Assembly (NCBI RefSeq): GCF_008079445.1
Contig: NZ_VRYH01000005.1
Location: forward strand, 248,001-312,000
Origin: Aidingimonas lacisalsi
Lineage (GTDB): Bacteria; Pseudomonadota; Gammaproteobacteria; Pseudomonadales; Halomonadaceae
DNA length: 64,000 nt
Direction: 5' to 3'
The notes beneath the pieces are model-generated. The model had not been told where the DNA came from, ran no database searches, and saw only the letters and a list, made by a program, of their open reading frames with translations. Shown piece after piece: positions 26,843 through 36,428 of this stretch. Made by a program: the position numbers and the translations under genes. The number at the start of each line of letters is the position of its first letter. Positions within the stretch are counted from its first letter, which is position 1.

Positions 26843-27385
26843 TCACTCTTTCTTATGCGCCAGGCTCATGAGATAGAGTGCTGCCGCCAGCGCCAGCACC
26901 GACAGCGCCAGATAGATGGCGTCCAATGGCGACTGGAAACGGATATCGACCACAGCCCGGAAGAACTCGATAATCACCGCCAGGATCACGACCCGAGCGA
27001 TCTTGTCCTTGAGTTGATCGAACGACTGCACGTTGAAAGGATGATAGGATGAGTGCGTTTCGGCCTGCTCAATGGGCGAGACGAATAAACGGTAGACCCC
27101 CAATCCGAAGATCAGCAACACGATGGCGATCAGGTAGATATCCACGGCCATGATGATGTTGGGTACCACAACATCGTGGATGTCCTCCGTGGCACCGAAG
27201 AAGTAGTAATCCACGGCAACCAGCAGCACGTGAAAGATATCGACGGTGCCGATGATGAACAACACCAACGCCCCGAGCAGGCTGGGTACTACCGCCAGCA
27301 TGACCAGCAGACGTGAATTCCAGAGATAGCGTTCGAACCGCTGTTCGTGTCGGTTGGCATCAGGCTTGTTGGAGTTGTCTTCCAT
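26843..27385 (-). CDS. UPF0114/YqhA-family membrane protein
   Basis: A 180-residue inner-membrane protein with about four helices (near residues 22-45, 68-92, 125-142, 150-172). Family features are FERYLWNSRLLVMLAVVPSL, VDIYLIAIVLLIFGLGVYRL and LKDKIARVVILAVI. Biochemical role unknown; distant similarity to channel or regulatory membrane proteins has been suggested for the family. Start chosen at MEDNSN. Confidence 0.85.
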   Translation of the reverse strand: MEDNSNKPDANRHEQRFERYLWNSRLLVMLAVVPSLLGALVLFIIGTVDIFHVLLVAVDYYFFGATEDIHDVVVPNIIMAVDIYLIAIVLLIFGLGVYRLFVSPIEQAETHSSYHPFNVQSFDQLKDKIARVVILAVIIEFFRAVVDIRFQSPLDAIYLALSVLALAAALYLMSLAHKKE

Positions 27386-27537
27386 GGTCTCTCGCAGATC
27401 GGGAATAATGATGTTCACGACCATTATAGCCGTTTGGCACCCAGCGTCTCATTGCGTCATCAACCGTCGTTCACTCGACTTCAACGTTGAGGATGGCCAC
27501 CGTGTCGCCGATCACGCCATCAGGAGACAATCGCATG

Positions 27538-27990
27538 TCACGCATTCAGCAGTTGATCGATCATTACCGCCTCCAGCCGCACCCGGAAGGCGGGCACTTC
27601 GTGCAGGTCTTCCAGAGCCGCATGACATTGAATTCGCCAGTGAACGGCGCCATTCGAACCAGCGCCACCCACATCTACTTCCTGCTTCAGAACGGGGAAC
27701 GCAGCCGGTTTCACCAGGTGCTGCACGATGAACTCTGGCATGTCTATGAAGGCGCCCCGCTGCGACTGATTCGCGGCGACGGCCAACGCTTCGACGCGAC
27801 CACCATCGGCGCGGGTTGCGACGATTACTTCGCCGTCGTCCACGGCGGCCAATGGCAAGGCGCGGAAAGCACCGGCGACTATACGCTGTGCGGCTGCACG
27901 GTCGCCCCGGGTTTCGACTTCGAGGATTTCACCATGATGTCGGACGCGCAAGCCAGGCAAGTGCCGCCCGACTGGCAGCACTTCGTGTGA
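27538..27990 (+). CDS. DUF985 cupin-fold protein
   Basis: A 150-residue cupin_5 protein. Conserved stretches are LQPHPEGGHFVQVF, SATHIYFLLQNGERSRFHQV, DELWHVYEGAPL and VAPGFDFEDFTM. It has the family's single-cupin size; the ligand and reaction are unknown, sugar-related roles being suggested for relatives. AGGAGACAATCGC precedes the ATG. Confidence 0.9.
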   Translation, partial: SRIQQLIDHYRLQPHPEGGHFVQVFQSRMTLNSPVNGAIRTSATHIYFLLQNGERSRFHQVLHDELWHVYEGAPLRLIRGDGQRFDATTIGAGCDDYFAVVHGGQWQGAESTGDYTLCGCTVAPGFDFEDFTMMSDAQARQVPPDWQHFV

Positions 27991-28252
27991 TTCACGACCT
28001 CAGGGAAGAGCCCGTGGAGGGTCTCAAGCCGCGCAGGCGGTCGCGAGCGAACAACTCGCTGGCTCCCGAATATCACCGGCCAAGGCATCCAGAGCACGTA
28101 CGAACGGCGTTATTGCCAGAGCCTGAGGGGTGTCTCGAATACCCGAAGCGATTCATTCTTTGACTCCCCCTTGGCATAAAGCGCCTGAGTTCGTTTTTCA
28201 GCGAAGGATCTGGTCATGAATCAAAGCGCAATCTGTCACGTAACGCGACTGG
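27991..28252. other. 262-bp gap between the cupin gene and higA
   Basis: No coding frame with support, no clear terminator and no repeat were found. Confidence 0.6.
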
Positions 28253-28567
28253 TTATGCCCGGTGATCCATTTGAGAACCTGAGTTCCAGGGTCGAATTCT
28301 ATTCAACTGATCGGCCAGAGCATCTTCGGCCACTTCAGTGTCGTAAGCTGCTTGCGCCCGCAGCCAGTAACCATTGGAAAGGCCAAAGAAACGACAGAGT
28401 CGCAGATCGGTATCGGCCGTTATAGCGCGCTTCCCGGCAATGATCTGCCCGATACGCTGAGCCGGAACTCCAACCTCCTTGGCGAGGCGATACTGAGAGA
28501 TCCTCATAGGCTCAAGAAACTCCTCCTTCAGCAACTCGCCAGGCGTTACAGGATCAATGTCGCGCAT
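28253..28567 (-). CDS. higA: HigA-type antitoxin
   Basis: A 104-residue XRE-type antitoxin that neutralises HigB and represses the operon. The HigA signature is clear: DPVTPGELLKEEFLEPMRIS, QYRLAKEVGVPAQRIGQII, AGKRAITADTDLRLCRFFGL and NGYWLRAQAAYD. It follows the toxin gene by 10 bases; toxin-first order is typical for higBA. Confidence 0.93.
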   Translation of the reverse strand: MRDIDPVTPGELLKEEFLEPMRISQYRLAKEVGVPAQRIGQIIAGKRAITADTDLRLCRFFGLSNGYWLRAQAAYDTEVAEDALADQLNRIRPWNSGSQMDHRA

Positions 28568-28577
28568 AAGTCACCCC

Positions 28578-28856
28578 CTAATGGTAATCAACGATTTCGA
28601 CATCTTCCGCGCCAGCTCTCGTCCAACGGAAACACAGCCGGAATTGTTGGTTGATCCGGATGCTGTACTGGCCTCGACGATCACCATTCAATGCTTCCAA
28701 CCTATTACCGGGCGGTACCTTAAGATCCTCCAGCCGGTTTGCTAATTGAAGTTGGCGGAGCTTCCTCAATGCAACACGCTCAAGATTCACAAAGCGCCTG
28801 ACACGGCGCCCACCGGCCAACTTCTCGGTATCCCTACACTTGAATGAGATGATCAT
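28578..28856 (-). CDS. higB: HigB/RelE-superfamily toxin
   Basis: A 92-residue ribosome-dependent mRNA interferase-like toxin: MIISFKCRDTEKLAGGRRVR, LRKLRQLQLANRLEDLKVPP, GNRLEALNGDRRGQYSIRIN, QQFRLCFRW. Full length with the Arg/His-rich C-terminal half intact. The start at 28856 matches the family N-terminus; the frame could extend 12 codons upstream into the promoter but that is unlikely. Confidence 0.92.
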   Translation of the reverse strand: MIISFKCRDTEKLAGGRRVRRFVNLERVALRKLRQLQLANRLEDLKVPPGNRLEALNGDRRGQYSIRINQQFRLCFRWTRAGAEDVEIVDYH

Positions 28857-28863
28857 GAGCTTA

Positions 28864-28898
28864 ATGATGACGTATTGCGTTATTAACGTCAAACGTTA
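28864..28898 (-). promoter_or_regulatory. higBA promoter with overlapping operator
   Basis: On the minus strand TTGACG (28887-28892) and CATCAT (28864-28869) are 17 bases apart and lie just upstream of higB. The -35 sits inside an inverted repeat TAACG-5-CGTTA (28884-28898), so antitoxin binding there would block RNA polymerase. Boxes and repeat are visible; autorepression is inferred from the family. The first codon is only a few bases from the -10, so the leader would be very short and a start upstream is possible. Confidence 0.5.
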
Positions 28899-29019
28899 TC
28901 ATGGTGAGCTGGTGCAGCTGCGCAGGGCATAACGCAAAGCTCAACTCGCTGATCCTGAAGCGCCAGCGGAAGCATTAGTCGGGTTCGAGACCTTGGTTCC
29001 CTCACTGGCATTATTGCCG

Positions 29020-30657
29020 CTATACCAAGGCAATGTATTTCTGGTGCAGGTCGTCGCCTTCGGGGCCGCATCGGTATAGATGGGCGCCGATGGTGAGTTC
29101 GCCGTCCCAGTAATTGGCGTTGATCAAGGCGAAGTTATTCTTGCCTGCCACGGTATAGAGTTGCTCGAATTCACCGTCATAGCCGTTGATCCTGGCCGAG
29201 CGCTGCATGGCAATGGTGGCGAGGGATGGTGCCGGCGAGCGCGATATCGCGCTGGAGGTGACATTGAACAGGTTGGCCTTTGCGTACCGGGTCGAGTGGG
29301 TAATGCGGAACGCACTGGCGCAGTGAACATCGCCGCTCAGGATGATGATGGGCAGTTGGTGCCTGTCGGAGGTTTTCAGTAACAGATCCAGCAGTTTCCT
29401 GCGCTCGTCATGGTTCGTTTCGTGCCCCCATTCATCCATGAAATCGTCTTTCACGCTTCCCACATCAAGGGTATTCGCCACCATCTCGTTCCAGTGTACG
29501 ACAGGCACGGGGGAAATGATGAAGACCGCTTTCTTGCGCGCCATCCTGCGCGATGTCATCCAGCGCTTGAAGCGATCAAACTGTGTTTCCCCGAGCAAAC
29601 GGTACGAGTCCCGCTCGCAGTCATGGTGACCGCGCAAATCCAGGGCGTAGAAGGCGAATTCGCCATGCTCGAAGCCATAGTCCCACTGAGTGTCGTCCAG
29701 ATTTTCCAGGTTCAGCGTGGTCGATGGGTTGTGGGAGTGCTGGTATTCCCAATACACCTTGGAGGCGGCCCGAAACATCAGCATGACGAGCTGATAGTCC
29801 TTCTCCGGGTCGTCATCCCGGAACAGGCGCGCCAGTTTCTCTTCCCGCTCCTTGCGCGTCAGCGAGCCCCAGCCATCCATGATTTCATGGTCATCCCAGA
29901 TCATGTATTGCGGAAAGCGCCGGTAGACCGCCCTGACGTTTTCGAAATGCCAGTAGACGCGGTAATACGTTCGATACAGCTTGACGAAATAGTCGACCAA
30001 GCCTGCCTCATCGAGGGCGCCGGCATCGTCGCTGTATCGTTCGAGTAATGCCTGCTTGTTCTCTTTCAGCCAGTCCCAGACATCCTGGATACGCGACGCC
30101 TTGTTGGTATCGCAGTAGATCTGATCGCCACCGCCGATCACGAAGTGGGCCCGGCGGTCGTCGAGCACCTCGTGGAAGTTCTCCCAGGCACCTTCGTTAC
30201 TCGGTTTGACGCTATAGGGGTCGTGACAGGAGTAGAATCCGAAGCGCAGCCCGATCGGTTTCTGCGGCAGCGTGCGAAACCAGTGCTGGTGATCGCCGCC
30301 CAGCTCGATGCGCCTGTCGATATCCGACGATCCGATCAGGTAGTAGTAATAGCGCGTCTCGGGGGTCAGGCCCTCAACGGTGAAGCAGTAAGTCAGGCCC
30401 TCGTCCTGGCGGAACTGATGATGATCAAGAGCGACGACGTAGTCGTGTTCATCCTTGATCGCTTCAGGCGTCTTGCCCGACAGGTCGTAATTATCCTCTT
30501 CCAGTTTCCGCTCACTGAGCAGTAACCACCACGTCCCTGCCTTGTATGTGCGAACCCAGAGCCGCACGGAGGATGACGTGGTATGTCCCACGATCGCCGC
30601 TGAATTCAGCTTCGGCTTCATCGATTCGTAATTGTCGGGATCCTGCAATACGGACAT
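29020..30657 (-). CDS. PhoD-like phosphatase/phosphodiesterase
   Basis: A 545-residue metallophosphoesterase of the PhoD-like family. An N-terminal fibronectin-like domain (LNSAAIVGHTTSSSVRLWVR, later YYYYLIGSSD) is followed by the catalytic domain with GFYSCHDP, IGGGDQIYCD, WDDHEIMDGWG and IILSGDVHCASAF, the metal ligands of PhoD. No signal peptide or Tat twin-arginine motif is visible, so it may be cytoplasmic, unlike secreted PhoD. The ATG at 30657 has GAGG 6 bases upstream; longer starts are possible. Confidence 0.88.
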   Translation of the reverse strand: MSVLQDPDNYESMKPKLNSAAIVGHTTSSSVRLWVRTYKAGTWWLLLSERKLEEDNYDLSGKTPEAIKDEHDYVVALDHHQFRQDEGLTYCFTVEGLTPETRYYYYLIGSSDIDRRIELGGDHQHWFRTLPQKPIGLRFGFYSCHDPYSVKPSNEGAWENFHEVLDDRRAHFVIGGGDQIYCDTNKASRIQDVWDWLKENKQALLERYSDDAGALDEAGLVDYFVKLYRTYYRVYWHFENVRAVYRRFPQYMIWDDHEIMDGWGSLTRKEREEKLARLFRDDDPEKDYQLVMLMFRAASKVYWEYQHSHNPSTTLNLENLDDTQWDYGFEHGEFAFYALDLRGHHDCERDSYRLLGETQFDRFKRWMTSRRMARKKAVFIISPVPVVHWNEMVANTLDVGSVKDDFMDEWGHETNHDERRKLLDLLLKTSDRHQLPIIILSGDVHCASAFRITHSTRYAKANLFNVTSSAISRSPAPSLATIAMQRSARINGYDGEFEQLYTVAGKNNFALINANYWDGELTIGAHLYRCGPEGDDLHQKYIALV

Positions 30658-30911
30658 CGCTCGCCTCGCTTGTTGTTGTGTCGTCATGCACGCCTGGACT
30701 TCTGGATAGCAGAGGATACCCTGCATTCACAGCGATTCATCCAGCGCTCGTTCCACGCTGGAGACGACAGGCGGTGCCGACGTATCGCTCTTCAAGAGAA
30801 CACGGGAGTCCGATGCCGGTCATGCTCCGGGAACTTCCGGTGATGGGGGTTTTCGTGCATGATGCCGACGCTGAATGATGGAGTCATTTACCGCTTGATA
30901 AGGACATTGCG

Positions 30912-32087
30912 ATGAAAGGATGGATGCTGGGTATATCACTGACGCTGCTGGGTGGGGGCAACGTGGCACTGGCGCAGAATGACGATGCGGAAACACGAAC
31001 CCGCGAAGTGCTCGACCCCATCGTCTCATCACTGATGGACGCGCAACATATCCCCGGCATGGCGATCGCCGTTGTCAGACCGCAAGGTACGTTGATTGCC
31101 AATTACGGCGTCGCCGATCGCGAAGCCGAGACGCCGGTCGATGACGACACCGTGTTCGAGATCGGCTCGCTCAGCAAGACCTTGACCGCCACCCTGGCGT
31201 CGCTGGCGGTCGTCGAGGGCCAACTCGATCTCGACGCCCCGGTGAGTCGCTATCTTCCCGAACTCGAGGGCAGCGCTTTCGACGAGATCACTGGACGCCA
31301 CCTCGGCACTCACACGGGCGGCGGTTTGCCGCTCTTCGTTCCAGAGGCGGTCACGGATCGCGAGTCATTGATGGCGTGGTATCGCCAGTGGCAGCCACGC
31401 GAGCCGGTCGGCGAGAGTCGTACCTACTCGAATCTGGGCATCGGGTTGCTGGGGCTGGAAACCGCGGCCAGCCTCGATAGCGACTTCGTGACGGCGATGC
31501 ACGCCAAGGTACTGGGCCCCTTGGGTATGGCGAGTACGTGGTACGACGTCCCCGACGCACGGATGGCGGACTACGCCATGGGCGAGGACAAGGACGGCGA
31601 GCCGATTCGTGTCTCGCCCGGCGTGCTGGATGACGAGGCTTACGGCATCAAGACCACGGCCACCGACCTGGCCAGGCTGGTGCAGACCCACCTGCATCAG
31701 GAAGACATCGAAGGCGATCTGCAACAAGCTGTCGACGCGACACGCCGGGGCTATTACCGGGTCGGCGACATGACGCAGGACCTGATCTGGGAGCAGTATC
31801 CGTTACCCGTTGCACTCGATACGCTGCTCGCGGGTAACGGGTATGACATGATTCTCGATCCCAACGCGGCCGAGGCGATCGAGCCGACGCTGCCTCCACG
31901 TGATGATGTCTGGGTCAACAAGACCGGCTCCACCAACGGATTCGGCGGCTATATCGTGATGCTTCCCGGAGAGCAGACGGGGCTGGTGATGCTGGCCAAC
32001 AAGAATTACCCCAACGACGCACGCGTCGAGGCCGCCTATCGTATTCTCACCGGCCTCGACGCGATCGATGGTGATGAAGCACGCTAG
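30912..32087 (+). CDS. class C (AmpC-type) beta-lactamase
   Basis: A 391-residue periplasmic serine hydrolase. The signal peptide is residues 1-21 (cut after VALA). Active-site motifs are complete: S86-L-S-K89 (GSLSKT), Y172-S-N174 and K337-T-G339. The C-terminal [20 protein letters not shown] then NKNYPND is the class C signature, and overall length equals AmpC. It likely hydrolyses cephalosporin-type beta-lactams, though the spectrum cannot be read from sequence. No AmpR regulator is adjacent. Its last 157 bp are duplicated at 33022-33175. Confidence 0.9.
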   Translation: MKGWMLGISLTLLGGGNVALAQNDDAETRTREVLDPIVSSLMDAQHIPGMAIAVVRPQGTLIANYGVADREAETPVDDDTVFEIGSLSKTLTATLASLAVVEGQLDLDAPVSRYLPELEGSAFDEITGRHLGTHTGGGLPLFVPEAVTDRESLMAWYRQWQPREPVGESRTYSNLGIGLLGLETAASLDSDFVTAMHAKVLGPLGMASTWYDVPDARMADYAMGEDKDGEPIRVSPGVLDDEAYGIKTTATDLARLVQTHLHQEDIEGDLQQAVDATRRGYYRVGDMTQDLIWEQYPLPVALDTLLAGNGYDMILDPNAAEAIEPTLPPRDDVWVNKTGSTNGFGGYIVMLPGEQTGLVMLANKNYPNDARVEAAYRILTGLDAIDGDEAR

Positions 32088-32135
32088 TTATGCTGACGCT
32101 TCCAGCGCGCGTTCTACGGCGGCCTCGGCAAGCTG
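31931..32135. repeat. direct repeat copy 1: beta-lactamase 3' end plus racemase-like 3' remnant
   Basis: From CACCAACGG at 31931 to the beta-lactamase stop at 32087 the DNA is a close match to 33022-33175. Beyond the stop, 32088-32135 still matches the 3' end of the racemase at the second copy. On the minus strand it reads QLAEAAVERALEASA then stop, against [15 protein letters not shown] then stop. So this copy carries the last codons of a lost racemase gene. The two copies flank ParA. Confidence 0.8.
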
Positions 32136-32254
32136 CTTTCCTGATACCCAGTGAGGCATGCATCATCTGGCCGTAACAATTTTTTATGTCATTGTTGTTA
32201 TGATGCGATGTCACTTAGCCAACATATTCATGACATCTCAGGGAGCCACTCACC

Positions 32255-32989
32255 ATGCGCATGCTGGCGCTTTATAGCATCAAGGGCGGAGTCGGCAAGA
32301 CCGCCTCAGCGGTCAACCTCGCCGCTCAGGCCGCGCGTGCTGGCAACCGTGTACTGCTCTGGGACCTGGATCCCCAGGCCGCCACCAGTTTTTACCTGCG
32401 CACCAAGCCCAAGGTACGTGGCGGTGTGGAAAAGCTCGTCAAGGGCAAGGCCGACCTGGACAAGGTCATTCGCAGCACCCAGATCGAGAGCCTCGATGTG
32501 CTGCCCGCTGCCTTGGCATCACGGGATATGGACAACCTGCTAGCCAAGCGGGGCAACAGCCACCTGCGCCAGATTCTCAAGCCGGTCCGCAAGGACTACG
32601 ATCTGGTGATTCTCGACTGCCCGCCAAGCCTCTCGCATCTCTCCGAGAACATCTTCTCGAGCGTTGATGCCCTTCTGGTGCCGATGGTACCCACCACGCT
32701 GTCCATGCGCACCCTCGAGCAGCTACGCGACTTTCTGGATGATCAGGAGCTGCCCAGCACCTTCTGGCCCTTCATCACGCTAGCGGATCGGCGACGCAAG
32801 CTGCATGTATCCATGATCGAGGAGATGCAGACCCACTGGCCCCTGATGCTGTCGACGGTGATTCCCGCGGCCAGTGCCGTCGAGCGCATGGGGCTGGAGC
32901 GCGCTCCGGTGCATACCTTCGCGCCGCGTACCACGGCAGCCCGCAACTATCAGGCGCTGTGGCACGAGATCTCCCAGCGACTCCAGTAA
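32255..32989 (+). CDS. orphan ParA-family ATPase
   Basis: A 244-residue P-loop ATPase of the ParA/MinD class. The deviant Walker A is YSIKGGVGKTASAVNLA with the signature Lys. Further motifs are LLWDLDPQAATS, LVILDCPPSLS and LVPMVPTTLSMRTLEQL. No ParB or parS-like repeat is seen nearby, so it is not an obvious chromosome or plasmid partition pair; orphan ParAs often position other cargo. It is a single gene lodged between the two repeat copies. Confidence 0.92.
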   Translation: MRMLALYSIKGGVGKTASAVNLAAQAARAGNRVLLWDLDPQAATSFYLRTKPKVRGGVEKLVKGKADLDKVIRSTQIESLDVLPAALASRDMDNLLAKRGNSHLRQILKPVRKDYDLVILDCPPSLSHLSENIFSSVDALLVPMVPTTLSMRTLEQLRDFLDDQELPSTFWPFITLADRRRKLHVSMIEEMQTHWPLMLSTVIPAASAVERMGLERAPVHTFAPRTTAARNYQALWHEISQRLQ

Positions 32990-33868
<879 letters not shown>

Positions 33869-33999
33869 TGCGAACCGTCCTCTGGATGTGTATTGATGAA
33901 CAGACTCTGCATGAACCTGAGCGATATCGAATACAATAGACGACATACGCCGCGCGACGCGACTCGCACTCAGCCACGACCGACCGGGAGGGCCCTCTG

Positions 34000-34476
34000 A
34001 TGAACCAGCGCGACCACCGCTACCAGCTTCACCTTACCTGGACCGGCAATCGCGGCAGCGGCACCAGCGCCTACCGCGACTATGACCGGGACATGATCAT
34101 CGATATCCCCGGCAAGCCGGCCCTGCACACCTCCGCCGACCCGGCCTTCCTCGGTGACCCTGCTCTGCACAACCCGGAAGACATGCTCGTCAGTTCGCTC
34201 TCGGCCTGTCACATGCTGTGGTATCTGCACTTATGCGCCGATGCCGGCATCGTCGTCACCGCCTACACCGATGACGCCACCGGCCATATGACCCTGACCC
34301 GCGACGGCGGCGGCCACTTCACCCAGGTCACGCTCAGGCCACGCGTCACGATCACCGAAAGCAGCGACGCGGACCTCGCCGAACGCCTGAATGAACGTGC
34401 TCATGAACTCTGCTTTATCGCCAACTCGGTGAATTTCCCGGTGGTATGTGAGGCGGAGGTTGTCGTGGGAGGTTAA
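34000..34476 (+). CDS. OsmC-family peroxiredoxin-like protein
   Basis: A 158-residue OsmC/Ohr-type thiol hydroperoxidase. The two redox cysteines lie in SSLSACHMLWYLHLCADAG and HELCFIANSVNFPV. LHTSADPAFLGDPALHNPEDM is the family's N-terminal stretch. It belongs to the Ohr-like/YhfA-type group; the physiological peroxide is unknown. Divergent from the racemase. Confidence 0.92.
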   Translation: MNQRDHRYQLHLTWTGNRGSGTSAYRDYDRDMIIDIPGKPALHTSADPAFLGDPALHNPEDMLVSSLSACHMLWYLHLCADAGIVVTAYTDDATGHMTLTRDGGGHFTQVTLRPRVTITESSDADLAERLNERAHELCFIANSVNFPVVCEAEVVVGG

Positions 34477-34550
34477 GGCCATCGCTCAAAGCACAAGGTT
34501 TCTGCGTCTATCGGGGCTGCTGTTGGGGTAACCCGGTCGCCCCAGGCCAC

Positions 34551-34952
34551 TCACTCGATATCACCGCGATATACGACATGGACCTTATTTCCATCCAGAT
34601 CACGGAAATAGGCGCCGTAGTAACCGATACCGTAGTGCTGGCGTTCACCTGGCGCTCCCTCGCCTCTAGCGCCAGCCGCCATAGCGGCCTGATACGCGAC
34701 GCGGACTACAGCGGGAGACGACGCCGCGAACGCGACCATGTTGCCATTGCCCGCGCTGGCTGGCTTACCGTCGAATGGTTCATACACGTAAAAGCGAGGA
34801 AGCGACTGTCCGGGTAACACCCAGCATGCAGAAGCGGGGCCCCCATCCGGAGATACCGACCGCCGTTCCATACCCAACTCTGCAAGAACGGCATCGTAGA
34901 ATGCAGCGGCGCGATCCAAGTCGGAACTGCCGAATGTCACGTGGCTATACAT
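34551..34952 (-). CDS. VOC-family (glyoxalase-fold) protein
   Basis: A 133-residue metal-binding VOC protein. The N-terminal module reads MYSHVTFGSSDLDRAAAFYD, and the C-terminal module ends GIGYYGAYFRDLDGNKVHVV, with the metal Glu replaced by His near the end. Substrate unknown. The start at the MYSHVTFGS methionine matches the family. Confidence 0.9.
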   Translation of the reverse strand: MYSHVTFGSSDLDRAAAFYDAVLAELGMERRSVSPDGGPASACWVLPGQSLPRFYVYEPFDGKPASAGNGNMVAFAASSPAVVRVAYQAAMAAGARGEGAPGERQHYGIGYYGAYFRDLDGNKVHVVYRGDIE

Positions 34953-35186
34953 GAGTTCCTCTGGCGTTTGACGACCCGACGTACCGGCCATCAGGAGTAC
35001 AGCGAGTCATTGTCCGAGTCGTGAAACATGGCTTCCGCACAATGGCCGCTGACTCAGGATGCCTGAACACAGCCATTGGCGCACGCACTCTTGGGCAGAA
35101 TCACAAAGGCCCACGGCCTATCACCGTCAGGCATATCCGGACGAAGCAGCGCTGCTACCAGTTCGACTCATTTTTCGGTATCGCCT

Positions 35187-35504
35187 TCACCCGTCGACGA
35201 ATTTCAACCCCGCGACGCCGATGACGATCAAGGCAAGACACAGCAATCGCGCCGGGCTCTGGCTCTCCCCGAGGGCCACGATGCCGAGCAGTGCGACACC
35301 GAAGGTGCCGATACCGACCCATACCCCATAGGCGGTGCCGATGGGCAGGCTTTTAAGGGCGAGAGACAGCATGAAGAAGCTGACGCCAGCGGCGATGACG
35401 GCAATCAGGCTCGGCCACATTCTAGTGAAGCCCTGACTGGCGTTGAGCGACATTGCCCATACGATCTCCAGCAGGCTTGCCGCCATCAACAGTATCCATG
35501 GCAT
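35187..35504 (-). CDS. SMR-family transporter, SugE/Gdx type
   Basis: A 105-residue four-helix small multidrug-resistance protein. The key Glu (E13) sits in ASLLEIVWA with W16, and the loop GFTRMWPS plus LPIGTAYGVWVGIGTFG point to the SugE/Gdx branch, whose studied members export guanidinium. It ends LIVIGVAGLKFV. A guanidine riboswitch is not evident upstream. Confidence 0.93.
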   Translation of the reverse strand: MPWILLMAASLLEIVWAMSLNASQGFTRMWPSLIAVIAAGVSFFMLSLALKSLPIGTAYGVWVGIGTFGVALLGIVALGESQSPARLLCLALIVIGVAGLKFVDG

Positions 35505-35530
35505 GGGGGCCGTACTCCTATCATATTGAC

Positions 35531-35554
35531 CCCGACACATGGACATGCCGGGGC
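35531..35554 (-). repeat. hairpin in the SMR gene leader
   Basis: On the minus strand CCCCGGCA and TGTCGGGG form an 8-bp stem (one G-T pair) with an 8-base loop, about 30 bases upstream of the SMR ATG. It lacks the ACGR tetraloop pair of the guanidine-II riboswitch. Confidence 0.35.
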
Positions 35555-35584
35555 TGGGGTGATGGATCATGCTGCCAGTCGCAA

Positions 35585-36325
35585 TCAGGCAGCGTAGCCA
35601 CCATCTACGGTGATCGCCGTGCCTGTCGTGTAGCGCCCACTTTCACCGGCCAGGTAGGCCACGGCAGCGGCGATATCCTCGCCCTGCCCGTATTGCCCGA
35701 GTGCGGTCCAGGCCTTCTCTTCCTCGGCGCCGGGGGCACCGGCCGGGTTCATGTCGGTATCGGTGGGGCCGGGATGTACGAGATTCACGGTGATCCCGCG
35801 CGGCCCCAGATCGCGAGCCAGCCCTTTGGTCAAGCCGGTCAATGCCGATTTGCTCATGGCGTAGAGGCTGATGCCGGGGACAGGCACTCGCTCGACAAAG
35901 CAACTGCCGATGCTGATGATGCGCCCGCCTGCACCCATGTGCCGCATGGCAGCCTGTGCCGATACGAAGGCAGCCCGCGTGTGCACCGCCAGCGTTCGAT
36001 CGATATCATCGATCGTGAAGTCTTGCGGCTCGCCATAGGGGAAGATGCCGGCGTTGTTGACCACGATATCGAGTCGGCCGAAGGTGCTGGCCGTTTCATT
36101 GATGGCGCCGATGAGGGCATTCGAATCGGCACTGTCGCACTGGATCGCTATCGCCCGACCACCGTCACGCTCCACACCATCGACCAGGGCTTGTGCCCGT
36201 ATCGAGTTTTCCCGGTAGGTAAAGGCTACGGCCGCACCGTCCTGGGCCAGACGCTTGACGATGGCGGCCCCGATGCCACGACTACCACCGGTCACGAAGG
36301 CGGCTTTATCTTGCAGTACTTGCAT
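35585..36325 (-). CDS. SDR-family oxidoreductase
   Basis: A 246-residue classical short-chain dehydrogenase/reductase. Cofactor motif TGGSRGIG (residues 12-19), NNAG (about 89-92), catalytic Ser in IISIGSCF, catalytic YAMSK (near 156-160) and HPGPTDTDM. A likely NAD(P)H oxidoreductase of unknown substrate. AAGGAGTCCTTCC precedes the ATG. It is divergent from a TetR regulator 104 bp away that probably controls it. Confidence 0.93.
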   Translation of the reverse strand: MQVLQDKAAFVTGGSRGIGAAIVKRLAQDGAAVAFTYRENSIRAQALVDGVERDGGRAIAIQCDSADSNALIGAINETASTFGRLDIVVNNAGIFPYGEPQDFTIDDIDRTLAVHTRAAFVSAQAAMRHMGAGGRIISIGSCFVERVPVPGISLYAMSKSALTGLTKGLARDLGPRGITVNLVHPGPTDTDMNPAGAPGAEEEKAWTALGQYGQGEDIAAAVAYLAGESGRYTTGTAITVDGGYAA

Positions 36326-36343
36326 GGAAGGACTCCTTATTTA

Positions 36344-36355
36344 TACCGAAAGGTA
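36344..36355. promoter_or_regulatory. small palindrome between SDR and TetR genes
   Basis: TACC-GAAA-GGTA is a short inverted repeat in the 104-bp divergent gap, flanked by TTTA/TAAA-like bases. A related CGGTAC occurs closer to the TetR gene. It is a candidate TetR operator, with support from position only. Confidence 0.3.
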
Positions 36356-36428
36356 CATAAATTATGTTTGCCATCAGGGGCTTTCTCAATTACTTTATTT
36401 CCCAATCGGTACAAAAATGGAGAACCCT

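Noticed and set aside
35505-35584. Guanidine riboswitch upstream of the SugE/Gdx-like gene
   Set aside because: A hairpin exists, but neither the ACGR loops of guanidine-II nor a guanidine-I core is seen.
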